Shown: positions 38,595 to 52,038 of the stretch, in pieces
How the letters are laid out: the number at the start of each line of letters is the position of its first letter
How positions within the stretch are numbered: the stretch's first letter is position 1
Source: Lingula anatina
Taxonomy: Eukaryota; Brachiopoda; Lingulata; Lingulida; Lingulidae
Assembly (NCBI RefSeq): GCF_001039355.2
Contig: NW_019775903.1
Span: 107,600-171,599 of the forward strand
DNA length: 64,000 bases
Reading direction: 5' to 3'
Notes under the pieces: model-generated
The model's database searches: none
What the model was told of the DNA's origin: nothing
The model's input: the letters and a program-made list of their open reading frames with translations, nothing else
Position numbers and translations under genes: made by a program

Positions 38595-39795
38595 GTATAC
38601 AGTAAATGTAAATTGCATCTCAAGTCTCTTTTAAAATATGGCCAGCTTCCATTACATGGAGCTCTGTATGTACTTACCAGTAACCACATGCATAAAACAC
38701 TCACTGCCAGAAGCACCAGCTTTTACAGGGGCAATAGTTTTATCACTTCAAACAAATGTCCAGGAAATTGATTGTACATGTATGAAATGGTGGTTGTGAA
38801 AATAAAGTGGAAATGCATAAAATGGAATTTTTCTCGTTAATTGGAATTCAAACAGAGCTTTTTTATCTGTGTTTTTTTGTCTGTGTGCTTAGACTATTTA
38901 ATTGCTTCTCCAGTTAGGTGATGACTTTGTTGCGATACTATCTCTGCGTGACTGCCGTTTGAGAAGAGTGACAAGTGAACAATTAATTGATTAAATATTG
39001 TAAAACGGTACCATGAGGCCGCATTCATGACACTTGTTTAACATGAAGTGTCCAATGGGATTGCTGCTTACGTTTCATCAGTTGGACTATCAAACAAAGC
39101 AAAAATTTGATTTGAAGAGGGGAACAGTATGAGGGGCGTGGTCAGTGTTTGACATGCAAAGTCTGTATTCTGGCCATACTGTAGATGAACAGGAGGAACA
39201 CCAATCAACTAGAAATCAAAAATTACTTGCGATCATGCAATATTGTCATGCACGTATTGTTCTTCTGAGTTGGGGTGAAAGGTTCAATTACTGAACAGAA
39301 AGAAATGAAAATAATGTAAACCATGAATTATGGAAACAATATTCCACGAATTTCAAATACCATACAAAAAAATCAATGGAATGAAAATGTTACAGAATAA
39401 TGTTTACGTAAATGGTGCTTAGATATGTCATTTGTATCGACAGGCTGAACTGATTTGCTGCAGTAACTCAAAGAATTAGATTAGACTGCATATGAAAACA
39501 CTGTTACTGTCTTTTTAAGTAATAAGGTGTATATTTAACTTAATGGCTATAAACTAACTTTTCTCTCTACTAATAAGAGACCTCATTGACTAAGAAAACT
39601 ACTGTTTTTGGAGAAAGGAGTGGCTAAAGAACTTGATAATAACTGTGAAATCCTATTATACAGTTTTCTTCAATATCTCCTGAATAAGGCATTCTTCATT
39701 ACAACAAATATTAAGCTTTTATAATAAAGTATTTGAGGGCAATATCATGTCCATAATTTGAATCTTAAGTCAGGTTTTCTGTCTTTACTCACTTA
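38590..39795. other. No gene recognised
   Basis: AT-rich sequence. A strong minus-strand donor (TACTG/GTAAGT) at 38677 follows a short hydrophobic frame (VLLAVSVLCMWLL) that leaves in phase 0. It could precede the candidate exon at 37567, but its acceptor is weak. Confidence 0.35.
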
Positions 39796-40252
39796 GTCCC
39801 CATTCCCATAGACCCCATTTCCAGAGATTAGATCGATCTACTTTAGATCGACCTAACTTCCTGGGGGTTCACGCTAAATAGCTGTCAGCCGAGCGGACAC
39901 GAAAGTTAATTACCCCCTTACAGCTTGTAGTAGGCCGGACGGACATTTAAGCCGGATTATCTGACAGTAATCTAGTGAGACTCCCCGTGGGGATAGATAG
40001 TTCTAAAAGCTCTGGGAATACAGCCATAGACACCATCAATCCAACTTTGCAGGGACTCTCGCTGAGTGCAATTAGCATAACTTAATGACATGTCTCCTCT
40101 TATTTCCAACATACTTGTGGGAACACCAGCTTCTCTGTATTCTACATAATGCCAGAAGGGGTGTCAATCTGTTAAACTGATTGCATTCAGCGAAAGTTCC
40201 CGCAGAGTTGGATCGATCTGTGTAGATTGGTGGTATCTATGGGAATAGGGCC
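39796..40252. mobile_element. Inverted-repeat MITE-like element, TA-flanked
   Basis: GTCCCCATTCCCATAGAC at the left matches the complement of the right end, which reads CTATGGGAATAGGGCC, and each end abuts TA. A second inverted pair lies inside: CCATAGACACCATCAATC near 40022 against the right arm. Arm text such as CAACTTTGCAGGGACT is echoed inverted near 40200. The element therefore looks compound, with one foldback nested in or duplicated within another. No open frame is present. Confidence 0.62.
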
Positions 40253-42856
40253 TAAGGCCCATCTCAGCAGGTCCTCTCATCATGATAAGCTCACAATATT
40301 CTGATCATGATCAACTCACCATAGCTTCTAATCATGATTAACTCACCAAGTCCTATTGGAGATAATGTTTGCATCACCAGCATATTTTTTAGCTCTATGT
40401 GAAACCACCAGTTTCTATAATTCTGATGGGTTTAATGGACAAAGCCTCTAGTGTTATATGTAAAAAAAAAACTGGTAATTGTAAATAATTATCCCTCTAT
40501 CTCTCTCTCTCTTTCTCTCTCTCAGTGCATGTGCATGTGTTTTTAAAGCAAAATCCGCCTGCCTGGATCAGATGCTCTTAACAGTGTATATTGAGCTTTA
40601 TGTATCTCAGTACTTGTAGTTCAGAAAATATATCAATAAAAACCTTTTGTGTAGAGGTAAAACTTTGGCCATTTGCATGTCAGTTTTCCAGTGTTAAGAA
40701 GTTATTACTTCTGCCAATGATTCAGGCTGTTTCCATTGGTTTTGGTTTGTGTGTGGTCTCTTTGTTAGCGGACGAGATATCTCAAAAACTTCATCACAAA
40801 TTTTGATGAAATATTCAGGATAGATGATGATTTGAAATCAGTTGTTCAGGAGGCACAGACGTGATAACAATTTCAACTAAATACAGATTTCTTCATTTTT
40901 TAAAATTTTCATTTTTCTGTGATGGAAGTGTGTCTTGTGAAAGCGCTCTATATTTTTTCACTCAGTTTTTCACCTGATTTATTCTCAGGCAGAACAAAGT
41001 GCATGGCAGTTAACCCTGATTCACAATATTCAAAGGCAATTAATAGATTGTATGATACAGTGCTGTATTTTAGATGGAGAATTTCAAAGAATAATTTATG
41101 CAAGGAAATTTGTAAGGGATCTCCACATGGTGGTAATCCAGTCAACTTCTTGTGCTTTGCTTCTGTTTAAAGGTACCCTAGCTGGGACTTTTGTGCCTAA
41201 TTGAATTTTACCCTAGAAAAAAATTATACTATCTACGAATCATTGCACCATCGATTCCATGTTTTAAACAGATGTTTGTACTGTCTTTCTGTACATTACA
41301 AAAAAGATACCAACATCAGGTGCCTTTATTTGATGGGTTTTATCAATTTTTAGGGTCTGAATTGGGAAAGATGGGACATGTAGAAAATACGACTTTGGGA
41401 CACTTCAGGCAGATATATATATATTTAATAAGTAGTAACCACAGACCACATTGTTGTATTAATTTGGTTCGTGCCACACTTGCATTTTGAAAGCCCTACC
41501 TGATTGATCCAGCTCAGAAACAGACATGGTTATTCAGACTGGCCAATAGTAATTCAAGAAAAAAATGTTTTTCAAGAAAATTTTGAACATCCAAAAGCTG
41601 ACCCAGAGGGCTGCCCAAATTTGCCCTTGTCGTTATTGAGATAGTAGTATTAAATCAAATTTCTTTAATGCAACTTAGTTGTAAGGAAATGTAATATGGA
41701 TATAAAAAGCATTGATATCCCCTTCCAGGTCAGTGCTCTTCATTCATGTAGGTGTAAATTGAAAAGAAGTGTTTTTTATTGGGAATGGGGAAAATGTGCC
41801 CACACAAGATAATGTTGTCCTCAATGTTATTAAACCAGGATGTTCATCCCCCACTGTTCATATGCCTGCGTAAAGGGACAACTAAAGTGGAAATGATATG
41901 CATGGAGGGGCTTTTGAAATCAAATCAGATCTCTGTTGCTGAGCAGCAAGCACCTGCCAGCTGCTTTCTGATGTAATAATAAGTGTAATTGTGTTTTCAA
42001 CATGGTTCCAATTGTGTAGGATTGTCCTTAAGATATGACCACTACTGAATCGAGATTCACTAACAAAAAAGAAAATGCCACAGTGTTACGCTTGATTTTG
42101 TCCCTGTACAAAATGTTAATATAATAATTGAAAAAATGGCTTTGCTATCAAAGCACTTCACAGCCTATTAGCACTTTCAGAAAATCAGTTTCCTGCATGT
42201 GTCATTGACATCATAGTGAATCAACATCTTAAGATTTTGCACCATTGGATGTAATCCAAATTACTTCCAGAAGGTCTCTTACTTTGTAAGATCAGGTTAT
42301 TGCATTCTGTTGATTAAGGGAGACCTTTACAGCAATAAACACTTATGTGCTATATTTTCAGAAGCATACCATGTTCAAAACAATTTATTTCTTCAAGATT
42401 GTTGAACCCAAAATAGAAAAACACTCTTATCTGCTGACAGTCCTGGTTCTTTGTTCATTCTGTTCATCACTATTTTATTAAAAATGAGTGTTTACCATTT
42501 TTAGCCGTAGTCATGATTGATCATATATAGAAATGCTTTGTATTAATTATCAGTAGGGTAGTACATGGTAGTGCAAATTATTAGATTCTTATTTCGTCAT
42601 ATGTTTATTAATACAATGTATATTTATGTGATATTAATACAAATGGAAGTCATTGCCAAAAGTGGATAGAGTGAATGTGAATGAGCAATGTCATTTACTC
42701 TGTAAATATAGCAAAAAGTAGTATACAGGTATTGTTCAAAGGCCTTTGATTTTGTCAGTCTAAATGTACTCAATTATTCACATAAGAATATCTCACAATT
42801 ATCAATTTTGCAAGTTGTTTATAGTGGCAATGATTTTACCACAAGTAGCACGTAGT

Positions 42857-42857
<1 letters not shown>
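40253..42857. other. No gene recognised; CT tract
   Basis: AT-rich sequence with a CT-rich microsatellite at about 40497-40524. The stretch from about 40760 to 40970 has the wording of a dispersed non-coding repeat (GAGATATCTCAAAAACTTCA). Frames reach at most 99 codons and have no motif. Confidence 0.4.

Positions 42858-42888
<31 letters not shown>
42858..42888. repeat. Poly-T tract
   Basis: Thirty-one consecutive T. No element body was recognised beside it. Confidence 0.95.
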
Positions 42889-42890
<2 letters not shown>

Positions 42891-43205
42891 TAATATGCTT
42901 TGTGTCAACATGAACATTTTTGGATCAAAACAGGGATTCAAGTAGAAAAAATTGATGGCAAAGGATGCATTAATGCATCAAAAATATCTTCGAAAGTGTT
43001 CATCAAAAAGCAGATAAGGTGCTAGATATAGATAATTTTTTTCAAGCAGATTCAGGTGAAATTGCAGGACAGATGCCATTTTAATAAAAATCAGATATGT
43101 TCCATCTTTTTTATTTACATTTTCAAAAGCAGAATTTTGAACTTCAAACATTAGTATATTTCTACAAAGAGAGTTGTACAAATGATCTTAATTGCTCATT
43201 AAACT

Positions 43206-43206
43206 G

Positions 43207-43274
<68 letters not shown>
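43206..43274. repeat. Compound (CT)n(CA)n microsatellite
   Basis: About 13 CT units followed directly by about 21 CA units. Confidence 0.95.
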
Positions 43275-43277
<3 letters not shown>

Positions 43278-43719
43278 GCTTATTTGAACATTGTAACTCA
43301 TCAAATTTTGTACCCATATGTCAGACAAATGGTTTGAAACTCACCCCTGTCATCTCCATAACAAGTCCAGGTGGTCTGAGCTATTTGTTATAGACTTAAT
43401 GTGCCTTGACTAGGATTCACTACAGAAAACTGATTGTATGTATACCAGCAGTAATAGTGAATCATCTTGTCAAATGATGCAAGTCTACTAGTATACTGGT
43501 ATCACCCAGAATTTTCATTGTCTGCAAAGCTTTAAGAACCTTAGACCTAATAATATATAATAATAATAATAATAATATATAATAATAATATATTCATTTT
43601 AAGTCTAAATTCCATATAGATATGTTCAGTAGACTTTACAATTATGTGAATACCTAGATTTATTTTATTTATCATTTGGATTTTTTTTTCTTTTTGGTAA
43701 ATCAATCGATTATTTTTAT
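43275..43719. other. No gene recognised; ATA-rich tract
   Basis: It contains an imperfect (AAT)n/(ATA)n stretch at about 43551-43590. Nothing else is seen. Confidence 0.5.
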
Positions 43720-44470
43720 GTACAGACTCTGTAAGTGTCTGTATATATTCTGATTGGTCTGTCTGTCTGCACCATCATTGTTGCCATCACTGTCACTATC
43801 CGACATATGTTATTTGCCCTATAATTTCCAAATCATTTTTTTTACTTTAAATTTACTGTGTGGCTTTGCTTGGTAAAGAGGCAGGTTGCTTTTGAAAATT
43901 GGCATGATCAGTGTACAATTACTGTAATTATTATGCTTTTTGTACAATTTTGGTGATGTTCACCCTATAACTTCAAATTCATATTTTTGTTTTACTTTAA
44001 ATTTACTGAGTGGCTTTGTTGGGTAGTGGCAGGTTGCTTTCAAAAATCAGCATTATCAGTTCACATTATCTGTAATTATTCTGTTTTTTATGTGTACATT
44101 AGCATTTTTAGTGGCTATTTTATCATAGGGAATTGAATCACTTGCAAGTTTTTCAATGTCTATGTTACCTGTTGTACAAAAAGTAAGAGAGTAAGAGTGA
44201 TTGTGCTATATTAAAGCATTATGTAACAGTGCATCAAAATTAGCCAAAATGTTTTTTGTGCATTTTTTCTCTGCATAATGTCTGAACATGTGACAGCTTT
44301 GCTGCCTTATTTCCTGTATGGTGTCTGTATATTTATCAGCTTTGCTGTCTAGTTGAATTTTCAAATTCCATTTTTCACATGTTATTGTATGTTATTCACA
44401 TTTTTAATGGATATATTTGTCTTTTTTTGAGTAAATGAAATATTTTACATAAAAACTTTACAGTCAGCGC
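43720..44470. repeat. Dispersed repeat with ~152-bp tandem unit
   Basis: TTTACTTTAAATTTACTG recurs with an offset of about 152 bp (about 43840 and 43992), with related text around each copy. The beginning (ACAGACTCTGTAAGTGTCTG) and the GACAGCTTTGCTGCC segment match the repeats at 2.6-3.2 kb and 33.7-33.9 kb. Non-coding. Confidence 0.55.
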
Positions 44471-44964
44471 TTATTCATATCATATTATTCATATCATTAC
44501 TTTCTGTTGAGAACAAAAATGCGCATGCTTAACAGGAAGTATGATTTACAAGAGGCAATTGTTGCCCTGAGCAGTGACAATGGTTTTAGTCCCGACCCGT
44601 CTCGTCCAGCTCTGCCGGCTCCGCGTACTGGCGCCGGATACAAGTCACCGTTACCACTTCTCCTACTAGACCGCAAGGACCCCTGTCCCCATCTCTTGGA
44701 TTTAGGTCACATATAACCTCAACTTGAACCCCCAGGTTTTTTTTGTCTCAGTCGGTGCATTGACCTGGGCGTGACGCTCGTTGAAATACACCCTTGTCAA
44801 AATTTTTGAAAATTCAATGCCAATTATCTACCCTACCGAAGGAATTATGGGAAAATTTTCTACAGATGGCTGACCGAAAGTCATATGTGGAGATTTCAAA
44901 TATGCCCTTGGATTTGATCTTTGACCTTTGCTTCAAGGTCAAATGGGCCAAAATTTTCAAAAAA
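44471..44964. other. No gene recognised; GC-richer repeat-like segment
   Basis: The 44590-44720 stretch is distinctly GC-rich and opens a 69-codon frame, but with no motif. The following text (TTTGACCTTTGCTTCAAGGT) resembles common non-coding invertebrate repeats. It is probably the left part of the repeat that follows. Confidence 0.35.
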
Positions 44965-45590
44965 CGAAATTTTTTACGAAAAAAAAATTGATTTGCCCTG
45001 ATATTCAGAAACTACACAGACTTTACCAATAATATTATTGGAAAGTGTTACCCTTCGGGTCATCTTTCATCTCCGTGAATTTGGGGTCAATCGGTGCATT
45101 TTCACGGGAGTAGCGGCCATAAGATACCGAAACTGAAAACTGTCTCTAACTCGGGAACCGTTAATGCTAGAGACCTGTTCTTTTTTGCATTTTGTAGAGC
45201 ATGTAAAGCCCAACACTGGAAGTGGTCTCCGTTTTTTTTGTATTTCATACGGTTTTCGTGTTATGCTGTANCAAAAAAACCTAATTTTTTACGAAAAAGA
45301 AAATGTTTGCCCTGATATTCAGAAACTACACAGAGTTAACCAATAATATTTATGGAAAGTGTTACCCTTTGGGTCATCTTTCATCTCCGTGAATTTGGGG
45401 TCAATCGGTGCATTTTCACGGGAGTAGGGGCCATAAGATACCGAAACTGAAAACTGTCTCTAATTCGGGAACCGTTAATGCTAGAGACCCATTCTTTTTT
45501 GCATTTTGTAGAGCATGTAAAGCCCAACACTGGAGGTCTCCGTTTTCTTGTATTTCATACGGTTTTCGTGCTATGCTGTATTAAAAAGTA
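44965..45590. repeat. 314-bp direct tandem duplication
   Basis: GCCCTGATATTCAGAAACTA begins at 44995 and again at 45309. The two units are nearly identical throughout, ending in GGTTTTCGTGTTATGCTGTA-type text. A single N at 45271 sits at the junction. The phrase around GAGCATGTAAAGCCCAACAC resembles text near 63940-63980, linking it to the dispersed family. Confidence 0.8.
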
Positions 45591-46150
45591 CATTGTGGTG
45601 AACCACACTTTGCAAATTTTCTGGCCTTTATATTTCCAAAACTGGCAGTGATATGTTCATAGTTACTGTTGAACTTGAATAGGAAGTCATATACTGGCAA
45701 TCAATCTAACTGTGACCTTGAAATTGACCTTTGACTTACTTTTCCTCATGAACTGAACCTTTCAAAATTTTGTCTTTTTTATCTCTAAACCTGGCAGGGA
45801 TACACCCATAGTTACAATTGAACTTGAATAAGAAGTCATATATTGTCAGTCTAACTTTTACCCTGAAATTGACCTTTGACCTACTTTTCATTATCTCCAA
45901 AAGTGGCAAAGATGCACCCACAGTTACTTTTGAAATTGAAGGACTTATGTTAATGAGAGGCAAAGATACACCTGAGGTTCCTATTGAAATTGAGTTGGAT
46001 ATGTAAATGTAACCTTACATTTGATTTGGACTACTTTGTACCAGGAACTGTATTTTACAAATTTTCCAGTTCTCATATCTCCAAATTAAGCTGCAGAGAT
46101 ACACCAGTATTTACTGTTAAAATTGAAGATGAAGTCATATGCTATACAAA
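45591..46150. repeat. Degenerate tandem repeat, ~140-bp units
   Basis: About four diverged units, each with a CTGGCAGGGATACACC-like box, a TTACAATTGAACTTGAATA-like box, AAGTCATAT and usually GAAATTGACCTTTGAC. Satellite-like and non-coding. Confidence 0.6.
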
Positions 46151-47178
46151 ATAAGTCATTTCTGTAATAAAAAATGTTTTATTTTCATAAGCTACACTTT
46201 TAAGAACTATGTTTTGACAAAAAGTTATGAATCAATTAATCAAAGTATCTATTTCAAGTAAATACATGTTAAAACATATAAATGTAAAAAGTATTAACAT
46301 AATAATTATCCATTTCAAGTATAATAAAAATTTAAGGTATGATACATATTAAATTAAATAATCTAACCTCTTTGTTAGTCAAAATTTGCCAATCTATGCA
46401 TGCGAGTATAATATATTTTAAAATTATAAAATTAAAGTTCTATGTTAATCAGAAATAAATAAAACATACCAATATATATTAGGATTATGTGTATATAAAA
46501 TATCTATTTATAAACATATATTATATAATTTAACAATGTAAAAACAATTGAAGAGAGACCCCAAAAGATTTCCCCACTGAAAATGTACCCCTTCCCCCCA
46601 TAAAATAATAATTAAAATCAATTTTCGTGTTAAATAAATTTTAAAGGTGTTTTTTAGAGCTGTGGATGGCCACAATAAACAGTGACCCTTTTACCAAATT
46701 AAATGTATCAAATATAATACAAATTATCTGTTTATCTTTTTATATTAAACACTTAAAGCATCTCTTTACATACATTTGTTATAAAATAAAATCACAACAT
46801 CTGTCAATCTTAATTTAAATGTTGAGGTCAAAAAATAAGAGTGAATATATTATCATGATTATTTGATATGTACTAACTATAATACAAATTAAAATATTTT
46901 ACAATCAATCTGTGCATACATGTGTAATACATATTGTTAAATAAATCTCTTTACAGATAAAAAAATTCATATTGTGTTATATATTAAGGCAATCATTTAT
47001 ATTAGAAATAAAACCAAAATATGTTTATATACAGTTTAAAATGCAAACTATATGTACAATATCCTAGCAAATACATTAGGCCATTAACATCTGAAGGAAT
47101 ATATTTACAAATAATTTATATTAACAATTCTTACATATATACAATGTTTTTTTTACAAATAACTACATATTTCATATA
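46151..47178. other. AT-rich 3' flank of the Helentron gene
   Basis: Very AT-rich sequence with no open frame of note, lying between the degenerate tandem repeat and the Helentron stop codon. It probably includes the 3' UTR and the 3' terminus of the transposon. I could not identify a terminal hairpin or a precise end. Confidence 0.4.
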
Positions 47179-50100
47179 CTATGCATTGATGGGTATAACA
47201 GCGTATACAGGATCATGGTCGCTGTAATATGTGCACAGTGTACCTGTTTCTATAGTGCTTACATTTTGTACATAAATATGATCTAACAGGCTAGTGTACC
47301 CTTTAACACCTCTAAATGTTGGAGAGGCAATCATTTGCTTATGGTGTTGTAAACAAGGAAGACAAACAGAGGTTTGAGGAGCTTTAGATAGATCAATATT
47401 GAAATCACCTAACAAAATTGATGGTTTAATGGGCTTTTTGTTTTGGCTTAAAATTTCCTGTATTTTCCTATTAAAAGCTGGGCCTACAATTGATGGTGAA
47501 CGGTACACAAAGCTTACGTAATAACCATTGATTGTTAAAGTTACGCTTTCAAAACCTGGCTTTGTAACAAAGTTGTTTTTGACCTCAGTTGCTTTCAAGG
47601 TGTTGCGAATGTAAACGGCTACCCCCCCTCTAGAGGTGTCATTTTGACGATCACATCTTATGAGCTGAAAACCAGGAATAGAGTATTTAGCAGAGGGGAC
47701 ATTACTATTTAGCCAACTCTCAGTAATACCTACAATATCTGCCACAGCCATCTCTGGATTACTTTTTAAGTCTTTGAAATGAGCTGGTAGAGATTGGATG
47801 TTGTGACATACAATTGTTAGTGTTTTCTGTAATGGTCTTAAAATTGGTAATGTGTCTGGGTTGACAGGTTTCATGGCCTTCATTGCATCATCTACTTTAA
47901 CGTCACAGTACAAGTTTGCTTCATCAGTTTTATCAAAACTTAAAAGTTGCAGACCTGATAATTTGGTTGCACGACTAAGTGCAACATACCCAATACCAGG
48001 TGCAAAGACATGCTTCAACGAAACCACAGCATCAGTGACAGTTTTACCTTGAGTTTTATGCACAGTGCATGCCCATGCTAACTTGAGAGGGTATTGATAA
48101 CGAGCCACTTTTACTGACTGATGGTCAAAAAGTTCTACATGTGGCTTAAGTTGTACACTGTTTGTTGGTATGTTTTCAGGTCTTACTGTTTGTTGCCTGG
48201 CATTTGCACCTATTTTGGGGTTATCAAAATGTACCCAGATGTACTGAGGTTGATTTAATGGTTTTGTACCTTGTTCTATCTTAACAACAGTACCCATGAC
48301 ACCATTTGAAAGTCCATCACTGACATTAAGATTTGTGGTGAGCATAACTCTTGCATTTACAGCAATTTCTATCAGTGGTTTTAACGCCAAAGAATCTTTA
48401 GCAAAAGGAACCTTTTTTCTTTTTGATTGTCCTGACCTTGAATGGATTATATCAGCTGCCTCTATAGTAATTATGTCAGAACAAAGTGTCTCCAAGAGAT
48501 GTTTGTTATGTTCATCAACTTCTTTGTTCCTAGGGAAAATATACAGTTTTGTTGAATCTGCTGTAAGTTGATCATTCACACGTTCAAGAAGCATAGCTTT
48601 ATCATGAGGTTTTAATTGTTCTTCCTTTTTCTTTGTACGGATAGCATTAAGCAAATTAGCAAATGGTTGATCGTCTTTTTGTCTCATTATTATTGAAAGC
48701 TCAAATTTTAAGAAATTATTCCATTCTGATTCATAAAGTTGGCCTGGATCAGTAACATAAAGAGCTTTATCTGCTACAGGAGCCACTTGATAAAAATCTC
48801 CTACTGCTAAAACACTGATATCTCCAAAAACCGATTGGGCAGAGTTGGTCTGTTTGATTTGATTCAGTCGCTGACTTATATTCAGCATCATGTTTTGACC
48901 AACCATTGAAATCTCATCTATTACTAAAATTTGGAGACTTCTGTATCTTACACGAAGCTCTGTTAATAACTCTTCTCCCAATGGGACATATTTTTTCCTA
49001 TCTTTACCTTTTTGACTTCTTATCGCAAAAGCAGAATGAATAGTTTGACCCTGTATATTAAATGCAGCTGTTCCAGTGTAAGCAACTAAAAGCACTTTTA
49101 TATCGTCTGGATTTTCATTAGGTGAATCTAATGAAGTCAAAATGTTTTCTGCTTCATACCGAAAAGCATTTATAACATGGGTCTTACCTGTCCCTGCTCC
49201 ACCAGTAAGAAAAATGTGGAAGGGTTTTGGATTTTTGCCTTGACTTTTTTTTAGACACCACTTTCGCATGTAATTGAATATTTGTAGTTGTTGACTGTTC
49301 ATAGACCTTAGCATTTCTTTTGCTTGTTTTGTTGAAATCTGCAACTGAAGTTTTTCACATGATAAGTTTGATTTCTTATATGCAATTTTATCTGGTAGAG
49401 CAGCATCTAAATCTGGAAGATGAACTTCCTCAACTGCATCTTCACCTAGAACTGGAAAGTTTTGTTCCATTTTATCATCAATCCTTTGTTCTTCAGCCCC
49501 CGGAGCAATATCAGCCCACGCATCCTCATGATCATCATGGGATCGTTGTAGAGCACTATCAATTACCTCTGCATCTTTTTCAAAGGGTGCACTATTTCTG
49601 TTCACTAATTCATAAATAGGGATCTCTTCATCATTTAAAACAAAACTAGCATTGTTGTGAAAACTTTCATATGATGTAAATGCAGAAGGTAGGATTTCTT
49701 GCCCTCTATGAGGATAAAACAAACGCAATCTATTTTCAAAATATCTTTCTGGGTCACGGTCTATTGACCCTTTTAAATATCTTATGACGATGGGTCTGTT
49801 GCGCAGACTAATAAATCCATAGTTGTTTAATAAGGTAATGTCTTTACCTTCACTATCACTATGTTCATTTTCACTATCTGAGTTATCTTTGTTTGTTTTG
49901 ATTTGTTTTGAACCATACATTCTATAATTGGCAACAAAATGTGCAAGGGACATAAACTCAAATGTTTTATTATCAGGCCTATGCCAATACCTTTCTAAGT
50001 CAGACTTGGCCCAGATATTATCCAATCGTTTTTCCTTGGCTTGTTGTTTTAAAATGTTTAGAGGCAAAGACAACCTAGTTGCATCTTTATCTGCTGCTAT

Positions 50101-51680
50101 CCAGCGTACTTCTCTACTTGAACATTTGAGTTTCATGCCAGTACATCTGTAGATAGCCTCCATAACACTAATTTCCCTGTGAGTAATGTAAACTTTTCCT
50201 AATGTTTTGAGCTCATTCACAGCTTCAGTGTTTCCTTGTCTAGCCTCTTTTTGAGCAGCCTTAAGAAGTTCACCCTCTTCACTCTCTTTTTTTGAGATGT
50301 AGGACACTATATAACAAATACATGCATAAGCATCTACTATATACTGTATATCTATGTTAGCATCCCAAGCTTCTAATAAATGTGGGTTATACTGATTAAC
50401 CCAACATTCTTTAGGTTCTCTTTTTAAAACAATGATAGTTTTTCTAGCTAAAACACCCATGGAATATTCAAGACTCTCTTGTGTCATGCCTGCTAATTCT
50501 AAACACTGGTGGGCGGAAAGGGATATGTTTTTCTCATCACTAGTGATTTTTGCCAACTTTTCCAAAGCTTCTCTAGCTTCTTTTCTTATAATTTGTTTAG
50601 GTTGTTCTTCATCTAGCTTGATTGGTTTACATATAAAGGTTCTGGTAGATACTTGTCTTGGAAAATTAAACCTACAAGTTTGATTCCCCTTCCTGCAACT
50701 ACGTGAATGATTTTTACTATGCATTTGTAATTTGGATACTTTTTCATACAAAGGTTCCTCTTCATGTGGTAACTGGCAAGTAACATACTTGTCAATAAAA
50801 CTAACTACATCTGTTGGCTCAGATCTATCTAGAATAGGTGCATCTTGAACCCAAAACAAAGCATGAATATGTGGCCACCCCCTTTGCTGAAATTCTATTC
50901 TATAGAAAAAATCAATCACATTGCCTATTGGATGTGAAGCAGACTTGATCAGGTCATTTATTAGATGATGACTGCGTTTATCAAACATGGCTGCAGCAAT
51001 AACTGGGTTACTGTTAATAACCTTACAGTGTTCTGTCCAATCCATCTCATCAGGGACTACCTTTCCCTGAGATTTAAGAATAGCATGAACAATTTCCTTC
51101 CATCGTCTATCTGCTGCAGAAAAACTACAAAACCAAGTTGGGATACCCAGTTGTTTTACCATGGCACATAAATCTTTCATTGTTCGCTCCCAGTATGGTG
51201 CAGATCCTCTAACTTTTGATAAAAACTTATAACCTTCATTATTTTTTAGCATCTGTTTTAATGAGTTTTCTGTTTCAAAACTATCTATATTAATCTTGCC
51301 TGATTTTGCTGAACCTTTTCTTTCACTTATTTTTGCAGAAGACAAAACTTCTTGAAATTCTTTTATGTATTGTAAGTAAAATATATATTGTGTGTTCATA
51401 GCAAATTTGGTATCTGCAGAAAACAGTCTGCTTTTGATATATTGACTAAATGACAACTTGTACTTCCGGCTTTCAGAAAAGGCGTTTTTTCCATTTGGAA
51501 ACAAAGTTGGGAAGGACTGAACTTCCTTGTTGAATGTAGACTCAGGATGCTGATTTTCCGATGGAGCAAAACATAATATTTTGTCTTCGTACTTATCTGA
51601 TATATGCTGAGCCAAATCTTCCGGTTGTAAGCACGTTACAAGTGGAACACTTGTTTCTGTAACTTCATCCTCTGTATTAT
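47179..51680 (-). CDS. Helentron last exon: HUH Rep, PIF1 helicase, EEP endonuclease
   Basis: The final exon enters at 51680 after the acceptor TTTTTTTCAG in phase 1 and ends at a TAG (47179-47181), giving about 1,499 codons. Numbering from codon 51615, the Rep domain has the metal-binding WPHIHALFW (His249, His251) and the two-tyrosine region YACICYIVSYISK (Tyr435, Tyr439). An acidic linker (577-592) follows. The SF1 helicase has Walker A GGAGTGKT (805-812), Walker B VIDE (898-901), HKTQGKT (1186-1192) and GYVALSRATKLSGL (1209-1222). The EEP nuclease shows HNIQS (1271-1275), ITES (1297-1300), GDFNID (1403-1408) and SDHDPV (1465-1470). Every expected catalytic motif is present. Rep nicks and joins DNA strands, the helicase unwinds them, and the EEP role is inferred to be target or donor nicking. 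The protein would act in the nucleus. Confidence 0.92.
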
Positions 51681-51978
51681 CTGAAAAAAAACAACAACAA
51701 ATAATTACATTTGTTAATATATCTGATATATAAACAATAACAAAATTATAGCAAAAATTACGGAAAATAATGAAATCTGCACATACTGGTACACTACCTT
51801 CTCATCTGTGTACTTATACAATCAACAAATAATAAATCAAGGTATTTTTAATAATACAAATAACAAACAAATAGAACTATATGTCTGTCTGTCCACCAGC
51901 ATTATATTTATGTCTATACAATCTACAAATTTAAACAAAGTAACTTAAGTGAAACTACAATATAAATTTGGTGCTTAC

Positions 51979-52038
51979 CATTGGATTGTTCCCTACTCGA
52001 AATTTCTTGACTCTCTCCCACAGTTACTCTGGTTTCCA
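51979..52038 (-). CDS. Helentron cassette exon E (60 nt)
   Basis: It lies between an acceptor ending TTTCAG and the donor GTAAGC, is exactly 60 nt, and is phase 1 at both ends. It encodes ETRVTVGESQEISSREQSN plus a split codon. It is most similar to exon D, and the adjacent intron text (ATCTACAGCTGAGTA) is duplicated too, so this pair is the most recent copy event. Confidence 0.75.

Noticed and set aside
37991-38716. Frames of 175-199 codons around the (TA)n tract
   Set aside because: They consist mostly of N and Tyr-Ile repeat and are an artefact of the gap and microsatellite.
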